Source of the DNA: Gaoshiqia sediminis
GTDB taxonomy: Bacteria; Bacteroidota; Bacteroidia; Bacteroidales; Prolixibacteraceae
Length of the DNA: 51,128 nt
Assembly (NCBI RefSeq): GCF_025907915.1
Contig: NZ_JAPAAF010000032.1
Span: forward strand, 1-51,128
Direction: 5' to 3'
Position numbers and translations under genes: made by a program. Below the pieces are notes generated by a model. The model saw only the letters and a program-made list of their open reading frames with translations, was not told the DNA's origin and did not search any database. This document shows, piece after piece, positions 44,390 through 51,128 of the stretch (position 1 is its first letter; every line of letters begins with the position of its first letter).

Positions 44390-45337
44390 TTAAAAGTAAC
44401 GCGGCGACGCGTAGCGTGTTTTGACTGAGCTCAATTCATACGAAACCATGATTTCGTGTGTCCCGTTATGATACTTTCTGATTTGTGAGGTATCAAAATC
44501 GACTGCGTAACCTAATCGTAATTTATTATTAATCACAAACTGTGTGTTAAAACCAAACATGCCAACCGTACGAACCATTGCACCCAGCCAAAATTTATCA
44601 TTCAACAAAAAACTGGCATTCAAATCACCTACTACCGGCGAACCTTTAACGTAACGTGTGATGAACGAAGGCTTAAATTTTAAGGACTCGCTCAGTTCAA
44701 ACACATAACCTCCTATCAACGTGAAATGCCTCATTTCAAGTTCAGTTTTAATTTTTTCCGGTCCTTGTTCAAAATCATTTTGCATCATTTTAGGAACGGA
44801 TAGCCCCACGTAATAACTTGGTGAATGTAAATAGGCGCCAATCCCAAAATTCGGCATAAACTTCTCCTCAATCACCCCATCAAAGGCCGGATCGTGATCA
44901 TCAACCGAGGTATAAGTGATATATTTCGACAAGTCATTTTGATAACTGGTAAATCCGGCCTTAATTCCCAACCGTAAATATACATTTTGATCCAGTTTTA
45001 AACGATAAGAATAATCCGAAAAAACGGCGAACCTTTTTTCTTCACCAATCCGATCATGGATAACCGACAAGCCCAATCCCACATTTTCATTTCGCATAGG
45101 CGCCTGAATCGTAAAGGTCTGAGTTTCTGGCCCACCTTCGAAACCTACCCATTGATAACGGCCCAATGCCATAAACCCGATACTCTGCCAGGTTCCGGCA
45201 TAGGCCGGATTGTATGCCTGAACGTTAAACATGTATTGACTATACATGGGATCTTGCTGGCCGTAGGAACCCTTCGCTACAGCCAGTAGCACCAGCAGGC
45301 CAATTATATATTTGTATTCGAATCGCTTCATCTCCAT
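44390..45337 (-). CDS. PorP/SprF-family type IX secretion-associated outer-membrane protein
   Basis: 315 residues with a signal peptide cut near SYG-QQ. The mature start QQDPMYSQYMFNVQAYNPAYAG is diagnostic of the PorP/SprF family; the rest alternates beta strands as in an outer-membrane barrel, ending in PRYF with a C-terminal Phe. In Flavobacterium, SprF is needed for secretion of the adhesin SprB, and paralogues sit next to type B C-terminal-domain proteins. That is exactly the arrangement here: the giant type B protein lies 5 bp upstream. It therefore likely acts as the dedicated secretion or attachment partner of that protein. An ATG at 45331 is an alternative start. Confidence 0.95.
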   Translation of the reverse strand: MEMKRFEYKYIIGLLVLLAVAKGSYGQQDPMYSQYMFNVQAYNPAYAGTWQSIGFMALGRYQWVGFEGGPETQTFTIQAPMRNENVGLGLSVIHDRIGEEKRFAVFSDYSYRLKLDQNVYLRLGIKAGFTSYQNDLSKYITYTSVDDHDPAFDGVIEEKFMPNFGIGAYLHSPSYYVGLSVPKMMQNDFEQGPEKIKTELEMRHFTLIGGYVFELSESLKFKPSFITRYVKGSPVVGDLNASFLLNDKFWLGAMVRTVGMFGFNTQFVINNKLRLGYAVDFDTSQIRKYHNGTHEIMVSYELSSVKTRYASPRYF

Positions 45338-45342
45338 CTGAT

Positions 45343-48300
45343 TTACCTGTTAATATATATAATGCCCTTCTGTACATTGGAACTATCGAGAACCAGGATA
45401 AAAAGGTACGTACCGGCAGGTAAAATCTTGCCGCTCACCTGATCGCGACCATCCCACCAGGCATCCGGCTCGCCATGCACCTGGATATTGCCAAACTGTT
45501 CCTTTTCAAACACTCTTACCCCCCAGCGGTTGTAAACTTCCAGCCGGGCATTCGGGAAGTTATGCAGGCCTCTTACCCTGTAAAAATCATTCACCCCATC
45601 ATTATTGGGTGAGAAAGCATTGGGAATTAAAATATCGCACAATTCCGGATCGAGATAATCAGGGACTCCATTCGAATTACAATCATCGTTCAGGAGATCG
45701 TCATCACTATTCCCATCCTCATCAATCGACAGCATGCCATCATTGTCATCATCGGCATCCTGAAAATCGGATACGCCATTACCGTCTGTATCGATCAACA
45801 CAATCGGGGTACCGCCGGATTCCGGGTCATATACGTCATCCCAACCATTCCCGTTGCTGTCCACACCCGAAGGTGGACGATAGGCTGCTGCTCCCTGGGC
45901 TTCATAACTATCTGACAAACTATCATTATCCGAGTCCGGATCGAGCCGGTCGGGGATGCCATCATCGTCACTGTGTATATCATTACCCAACTCATCCATC
46001 TCGTCCACATCCAAAATGCCGTCATTATCATCATCGATATCAGCAAAGTCATCAATACCGTCGCCATCCGTATCCAGAACCAGCACTACCTTTGCCTGGG
46101 CGCACAGTGCAGGGAAAGCATCATCACACACTTCATAGATAAACGAATCTTTGCCGAAATAAAAGGCATCAGGAGTATATGTAAATGTACCGTCGGCCGT
46201 GAGGATGACCGTGCCATGCTCGGGTGCCAAAACCACAACGGTATTTGCAGTAACCGGATCACCATCAGGATCGTAGTCGTTATCCAATATGTTGGCCAGC
46301 TCATCGGTCCAAATGAAGTAATCATTAATTGCGATGGGCCGGTGATTTTCACCAGACACATTCAGGTAAACGGTTGCCTGATCGCAGGCTACAGGATCTC
46401 CGGTATCGCAGACCTGATAAGTAAACTGGTCAGGACCACTGTAATCTACCTCGGGCTGGTAATTGAAAGACCCGTCACTATTGAAAAGAAGCGAACCATG
46501 CGCTGGTTGATCCAGCAGAGTATAAGCGGTCTCTTCACCTTGCGGATCGTAATCATTCCGGGAAACATTCCGGGAAACCGACCCATTGATCTTGGTGGCA
46601 TAACTGTCGTCAACAGCCACTGTGGTATTGTTGCTGGCATTCGGATCAATGAAAATATTGACATAGGCCGAGTTACATTTCGGCACTACTGCGGGGTCGC
46701 ACACTTCATATTTAAACGAAACTTTCCCCGTAAAACCGGTTGGTGGCGTATAAACGAACGTGCCATCCGCGTTCAGCGCCAACGTTCCGGCTGACGGAGC
46801 CACCTGCGGGGTCGTATTCAAACTCAACGGATCACCGTCCGGATCAAAATCATTGGTTAACACATTGCCCGAAACCGGGAGGTTCATCTGTCCCTGCAAA
46901 ATATCATCGTTCGCTACCGGGGACTGATTTTCTGTCGGTCGGTCATTGATTACGGTGATGAACACGGTAGCGCTTCTTTCACCACCTGCACCGTCAGCTA
47001 ATTGGTAGGTAAACAGATCTTCGCCAACATAGCCAGTATTGGGTGCATACAGGTACGAGCCATCCGAATTGAAAACCACGGCCCCGTTAACCGGATTGGT
47101 CAGCAAGGAAGGGATCAAGACATCGCCGTCCACATCATAATCATTGGTCAGCACATTCCCGGAAACCGATACATCTACAAATGTATTGTTGATATCGTCC
47201 ACAGCTACAGGCGGATCATTTTTCGGCATCACCGTCAGCGACACCACGGCATCGTCACATTGTCCGTCGGCATCACAAATCTGGTACGTAAACTGGTCGG
47301 GCCCGTAATAATTCTTCGAAGAGGTGTATGAAATGGTACCATCGGTATTGATCACCGCCGTTCCGTTCGCAGGACTGGTAACCACACTCAGCGTATTAGC
47401 TAACAGATTATTGTCGCAATCCAAATCATTTAGCAACACCGAAAGGCGGGAAGTAGCGTCTTCATCCACCGAAAAGACATCATCCAGAGCCAAGGGTGAG
47501 CTTTTTACGGTTACCGTTTGAATGCAGGTTGATATATTCTGATTCACATCAACGAATACCCAAAAGACAACCGTTTGTCCAACCGGATAATTACCATCAG
47601 CATTGGAAGTGTTATTGAAGCTGTTTACCGCCGATGCCATGCCGCAATTATCGCTGTAAACCGGATCGGGAACATCAACAAATACGCTGCACACACTACC
47701 TGACCGGAAGGTTTCCGTCACACTTTCGGCACATGAAATGGCTGGTGGTGTATTATCAACAACGGTTAGATTAAAAGAACACCGGCTCTCATTTCCTTCA
47801 CTGTCGCGGAAAACATAGGTAACCTGCGTAGTTCCTTTCGGGAATTCGTCGCCCGGAGCTTGGGTTTGGCTGTAAACCGGCACATCTCCATCGAAACTGT
47901 CCGTAGCGGTCGGTTCCGTCCAGCTAACCCGTTGCGAACAAGTTGAACGATCACCGTCATTACTGTAAAAGGTGATGTTGCCCGGACAATTGCTAATGAT
48001 AGGGGCTGTATTGTCCACCAGGGTTACCGAAAAAGAACAGGTATTTTGATTACCATTGCTGTCTTCAAAAACATAGGTAACCGTTGTAGTACCCTTGCTA
48101 AAAACATCACCTGGTGTATGGCTGCGGCTCACGAAAGTCAGTGAACCATCGCAATTATCCTCGGCAGTTGGCTCTATCCAACTGACCGGTTTTGAACCTT
48201 GCGTTTCATCGTCGTCGCTGTAAACGGTAATATTTGCCGGGCAACCGCTAATTGCAGGCGGAGTATTATCAATAACCGTCACCGTAAATGAACAGGTCGC

Positions 48301-51128
48301 CTGGTTCCCCTCGCTATCTCGGAAGGTATAACTCACCGTTGTTTCCCCTTCATTAAATGGAGTACCGGGAGCATGGCTCCGGCTGGTAAAAGCAAGCGGG
48401 CCATCACAATTATCGGTTGCAGCAGGTTCGGTCCAGCTCACCGCCTGCAAACAAGCGTTGGGGTCTCCGTCTTCGGTGTAAAAGACCACATTGCCCGGAC
48501 AAGAGCTGATTACCGGAGCTGTATTATCGATAACCGTCACATCGAAGGAGCAAGAGCTTTGGTTGTCTTCGCTGTCCTTGAATACATAGACAACCTTTGT
48601 TGTTCCTTCCGGGAAAGCAGATCCCGGCGCGTGTGTCCTGCTGAAATACGGAACCGGCCCGTCGTAATCATCAACGGCAGTAGGTTCTGTCCAGGTAACT
48701 GACTGAGCACAATTAACCGGGTTACCGTCTTCGGTAGAAACCGTGATATCAATGGGGCAATTGCTAATGATTGGTGCCGCTTCGTCGATCACGGTCACGT
48801 CAAAGATACAGGTGCTCTGGTTTCCTTTGCTATCTTCAAAAACATAGGTAACTTCCGTGGTTCCCTTCGGAAATTCATCGCCCGGAGCATGAGAACGGCT
48901 CTTATAGGGAACAGGGCCCTCGCAATTATCACTCGCTGTAGGTTCAGTCCAGCTAACTGTTACCAGGCTGGCGCTTTTTGTTTCTTCGGTACTGTAAACG
49001 ATTATATCTTCCGGGCAGTCTGAAATCACCGGAGCAGTATTGTCAACCACTGATACATTGAATGTGCAAGTATTCTGGTTTCCATCAGTATCTTCAAAAA
49101 TATAGGTAACCGGAGTTACCGTACCTACATTAAACGTTTCACCGGGAGCATGGGTACGACTTTTGTAACTCAGCGATCCGCCACAATTATCCGTAGCAGT
49201 AGGTTCGGCCCAGCTTACCGCCTGGTTACAATTTGACGGGTTTCCGCTGCTGGTGTTAAAAATAATGTCATTAGGACAACCACTGATTACCGGTTTGGTA
49301 TTATCCTCCACCGTTACGGTGAAAGAACAAGTGGCTGTGTTGTTGGCAGCATCTTTAAAGGTATAAGTTACCTCTGTTGTTCCTTTAGGGAACGATGCCC
49401 CTGGAGAATGAGTTTTGCTGCTGACCACCACTGGCCCATCGCAATTATCAGTAGCCGTAGGCTCTGTCCAGCTGTAAATCTGGGAACAAGTCGACGGATT
49501 ACCGCTTTCGCTGTACAAAGTAATATTTGACGGACACCCGTTGATAACAGGAGAAGTATTATCCACCACAGTTACGGTAAAAGAACACGTGCTTTCATTT
49601 CCGGCACTATCCTTAAAAATATAAGTTACCGTTGTCGTTCCTTTGGGGAATTCATCTCCTGAAGAGTGGGTTTGACTGAAAGGGGTGGTTAACAGACCAT
49701 CTTCATCATCGATAGCCGTAGGTTCAGCCCAACTGACAGTTTGCTTACAAGAGCCAGGACTTCCTGCTTGCGTTGTTACAGTAATATTCCCGGGACAATT
49801 ACTAATCGTGGGTGGGGTTGTATCCGGAACTTCATTTACAGTGAATACAGCCGCATCGCTTCCCTCCAAGCCACCCGGATCTCTCGCTGTAAAGGTGATT
49901 GTTTCGACCCCAAACCATTTTGACGAAGGTGTTGTGATCGTTGCGACACGATTGGTTATAGTAACAATCAGGTCTGTATTACCAGAATAGGTCCAGGTAA
50001 TCTCGGAATCTGCATTATCCGGATCATTAACAAATATATCTAAACTGATTGTTCCGAAGCTACCCCCCTCCGAAATAGTTTGAGGTGGAATATCACTCAC
50101 AACGGGGGCATCATTTTCGGCTGTCACCGTGAAAGTTGCAGCATCGCTGTCGCTCAAACTGCCTGGGTCGGTAGCCGTAAAGGTGATCGTTTCGCTGCCA
50201 TTCCAGTCCTCCGATGGAGCTGTGATCGTCGCAACACGGCCAATACTAATAACAACAGACAGTTGACTTTGCCCGGATGCAGTCCAAATTATCTCTGAAT
50301 CCAAATTGTCGATATCAGAAACATACGCATCAAGGTTGATCGTAGAAAAAATATTGCCCTCACTGATGTTCTGATCCGAAATGTTACTTACCACAGGAGC
50401 ATCGTTAATCGCTGTTACCCTGAACGTAGCCGCGTCACTGTCGCTCAGACTGCCCGGGTCGGTAGCCGTAAAGGTGATCGTTTCGCTGCCGTTCCATTCA
50501 GCAGATGGAGCGGTGATCGTGGCAACGCGGCTTGCGCTGATGGTTACCGTCAATTGGCTTTGACCCGTTGCCGTCCAGGTCATCTCCGAATCCGAATTGT
50601 CCGGATCGGTCACATAATTATCCAAACTGATCGTGATGAAACTGCTCCCTTCGGCAATCGTCTGCCCCGGTATATCGCCAACCACCGGGGCATCGTTGAC
50701 TGAGGTGACCGTGAAAGTGGCAGCATCGCTGTCGCTCAAAAGGCCAGGGTCGGTCGCCGTAAAGGTAATTGTCTCGTTGCCGTTCCAGGTGGGCGATGGT
50801 GCCGTGATCGTAGCAACCCGGCTTGCACTGATGCTCACTGTCAAGTCCGTATTTCCTGCATAACTCCAGCTTATCTCCGAATCTGCATGGTCAGCATCGC
50901 TCACGTAATCATCCAGGTTGATCGTGGTAAAGGTGTTCCCTTCACTGATCGTTTGATCGGGAATGTTACTCACCACCGGGGCATCGTTGACCGAGGTGAC
51001 CGTGAAAGTGGCAGCATCGCTGTCGCTCAAAAGGCCCGGGTCTTTTGCCGTAAAAGTGATCGTTTCGCTGCCATTCCAGTCCCCCGATGGAGCTGTGATC
51101 GTGGCAACGCGCCCCGCGCTGATAGTTA
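45343..51128 (-). CDS. Giant modular T9SS-secreted surface protein (adhesin-like), N-terminus beyond the window
   Basis: Open to the right edge; 1,928 residues visible. From the visible N-side: one partial and four full repeats of about 97 residues (NDAPVV...SEG...WNGSETITFTATDPG...SDSDAATFTV), then nine HYR domains (about 49845-47500, each with CPxNI, WTEPTATDNCDG, FPKGTTEVTY and paired Cys). Next are five cadherin/VCBS-like repeats (about 47500-46085; AVDD, VLTNDYDVDGD, DGSFNYQP), then Asp-rich thrombospondin-3-like calcium repeats (about 46085-45650; DTDGDGIDD, DIDDDNDGILD). The last domain is a gliding-motility-type C-terminal domain (IPNAFSPNNDGVND, VYNRWGVRVFE, PAGTYLFIL). The last is the type B signal for T9SS export. 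The protein is probably a long, calcium-stiffened cell-surface fibre or adhesin, exported with the PorP/SprF protein encoded next. Confidence 0.95.
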   Translation of the reverse strand, partial: TISAGRVATITAPSGDWNGSETITFTAKDPGLLSDSDAATFTVTSVNDAPVVSNIPDQTISEGNTFTTINLDDYVSDADHADSEISWSYAGNTDLTVSISASRVATITAPSPTWNGNETITFTATDPGLLSDSDAATFTVTSVNDAPVVGDIPGQTIAEGSSFITISLDNYVTDPDNSDSEMTWTATGQSQLTVTISASRVATITAPSAEWNGSETITFTATDPGSLSDSDAATFRVTAINDAPVVSNISDQNISEGNIFSTINLDAYVSDIDNLDSEIIWTASGQSQLSVVISIGRVATITAPSEDWNGSETITFTATDPGSLSDSDAATFTVTAENDAPVVSDIPPQTISEGGSFGTISLDIFVNDPDNADSEITWTYSGNTDLIVTITNRVATITTPSSKWFGVETITFTARDPGGLEGSDAAVFTVNEVPDTTPPTISNCPGNITVTTQAGSPGSCKQTVSWAEPTAIDDEDGLLTTPFSQTHSSGDEFPKGTTTVTYIFKDSAGNESTCSFTVTVVDNTSPVINGCPSNITLYSESGNPSTCSQIYSWTEPTATDNCDGPVVVSSKTHSPGASFPKGTTEVTYTFKDAANNTATCSFTVTVEDNTKPVISGCPNDIIFNTSSGNPSNCNQAVSWAEPTATDNCGGSLSYKSRTHAPGETFNVGTVTPVTYIFEDTDGNQNTCTFNVSVVDNTAPVISDCPEDIIVYSTEETKSASLVTVSWTEPTASDNCEGPVPYKSRSHAPGDEFPKGTTEVTYVFEDSKGNQSTCIFDVTVIDEAAPIISNCPIDITVSTEDGNPVNCAQSVTWTEPTAVDDYDGPVPYFSRTHAPGSAFPEGTTKVVYVFKDSEDNQSSCSFDVTVIDNTAPVISSCPGNVVFYTEDGDPNACLQAVSWTEPAATDNCDGPLAFTSRSHAPGTPFNEGETTVSYTFRDSEGNQATCSFTVTVIDNTPPAISGCPANITVYSDDDETQGSKPVSWIEPTAEDNCDGSLTFVSRSHTPGDVFSKGTTTVTYVFEDSNGNQNTCSFSVTLVDNTAPIISNCPGNITFYSNDGDRSTCSQRVSWTEPTATDSFDGDVPVYSQTQAPGDEFPKGTTQVTYVFRDSEGNESRCSFNLTVVDNTPPAISCAESVTETFRSGSVCSVFVDVPDPVYSDNCGMASAVNSFNNTSNADGNYPVGQTVVFWVFVDVNQNISTCIQTVTVKSSPLALDDVFSVDEDATSRLSVLLNDLDCDNNLLANTLSVVTSPANGTAVINTDGTISYTSSKNYYGPDQFTYQICDADGQCDDAVVSLTVMPKNDPPVAVDDINNTFVDVSVSGNVLTNDYDVDGDVLIPSLLTNPVNGAVVFNSDGSYLYAPNTGYVGEDLFTYQLADGAGGERSATVFITVINDRPTENQSPVANDDILQGQMNLPVSGNVLTNDFDPDGDPLSLNTTPQVAPSAGTLALNADGTFVYTPPTGFTGKVSFKYEVCDPAVVPKCNSAYVNIFIDPNASNNTTVAVDDSYATKINGSVSRNVSRNDYDPQGEETAYTLLDQPAHGSLLFNSDGSFNYQPEVDYSGPDQFTYQVCDTGDPVACDQATVYLNVSGENHRPIAINDYFIWTDELANILDNDYDPDGDPVTANTVVVLAPEHGTVILTADGTFTYTPDAFYFGKDSFIYEVCDDAFPALCAQAKVVLVLDTDGDGIDDFADIDDDNDGILDVDEMDELGNDIHSDDDGIPDRLDPDSDNDSLSDSYEAQGAAAYRPPSGVDSNGNGWDDVYDPESGGTPIVLIDTDGNGVSDFQDADDDNDGMLSIDEDGNSDDDLLNDDCNSNGVPDYLDPELCDILIPNAFSPNNDGVNDFYRVRGLHNFPNARLEVYNRWGVRVFEKEQFGNIQVHGEPDAWWDGRDQVSGKILPAGTYLFILVLDSSNVQKGIIYINR
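49870..51128 (-). repeat. Tandem 291-bp coding repeats in the giant surface protein
   Basis: Units run 51030-50740, 50739-50449, 50448-50158 and 50157-49870 (the last is 3 bp shorter), plus a partial unit to the edge. Blocks such as the one encoding SDSDAATFTV and ETITFTATDPG are nearly identical between units at DNA level, while the linker regions vary. More copies may continue outside the window. Confidence 0.9.

Noticed and set aside
45973-46794. A 273-codon plus-strand frame opposite the giant protein
   Set aside because: It arises from the repetitive Asp- and Gly-rich codons of the calcium and cadherin-like repeats read backwards.
1-51128. Search for tRNA, rRNA, CRISPR arrays, insertion sequences, integrases or attachment sites
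   Set aside because: All gaps are short; none showed a cloverleaf, spaced direct repeats or transposase motifs. The PUL shows no flanking mobile gene in this window.

Overview
The window comes from a Bacteroidota (Bacteroidetes) genome, most likely a marine or polysaccharide-degrading member of the class Bacteroidia such as a Marinilabiliales or Prolixibacteraceae relative. The evidence is two SusC/SusD pairs, a hybrid two-component system (HTCS) regulator, lipoproteins with Bacteroidota-type signals, TAnnTTTG-type -7 elements, a PorP/SprF protein and a type B gliding-associated C-terminal domain of the type IX secretion system (T9SS). The order-level placement is inference; the phylum is well supported.

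Left 35 kb: a large polysaccharide utilisation locus (PUL) for a sulfated glycan. From the HTCS outwards, all genes on the minus strand read towards position 1: a GH43 glycosidase, a GH-A-like lipoprotein, SusC-A, SusD-A, SusC-B, SusD-B, a SusE-position surface glycan-binding lipoprotein, a GH2 glycosidase, then nine consecutive sulfatase genes. These are numbered here Sulf1 (nearest the left edge) to Sulf9 (next to GH2). A broken GH43 remnant lies between Sulf1 and Sulf2, and the start of an anaerobic sulfatase-maturating enzyme (anSME, radical SAM) runs off the left edge. All nine sulfatases carry a Cys-type C-x-P-x-R formylglycine motif, and the maturase that would activate them is the last gene of the same array. 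The HTCS is transcribed divergently at the other end. The model is: SusCD capture and import of sulfated oligosaccharides, desulfation by a battery of regio-specific sulfatases, exo-cleavage by GH2, GH43 and possibly the GH-A-like protein, and induction by the HTCS when it binds a product in the periplasm. No polysaccharide lyase, GH16, GH86 or fucosidase is present, so the backbone-cutting enzyme must be elsewhere and the substrate cannot be named with certainty. A sulfated galactan, arabinogalactan or arabinan/xylan is the best guess.

35-42.4 kb: ordinary core genes. These are a PUR-alpha-like DUF3276 protein, an M48 metalloprotease lipoprotein, folD, ffh, a small Cys/His-containing protein, argS, a DnaQ-type exonuclease and a DUF5606 protein. 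Several clear hairpin terminators separate them.

42.5 kb to the right edge: a minus-strand T9SS-type cluster. It encodes a giant multidomain surface protein (at least 1,928 residues in the window, 5' end missing), a PorP/SprF outer-membrane protein and an OmpA-family protein. The giant protein has tandem near-identical repeats, nine HYR domains, five cadherin/VCBS-like repeats, calcium-binding Asp-rich repeats and a gliding-type C-terminal signal.

No rRNA, tRNA, CRISPR array, insertion sequence or phage gene was seen. No gene-free stretch exceeds 300 bases; the longest (14893-15116, 34948-35168 and 30658-30861) are covered by their own entries.
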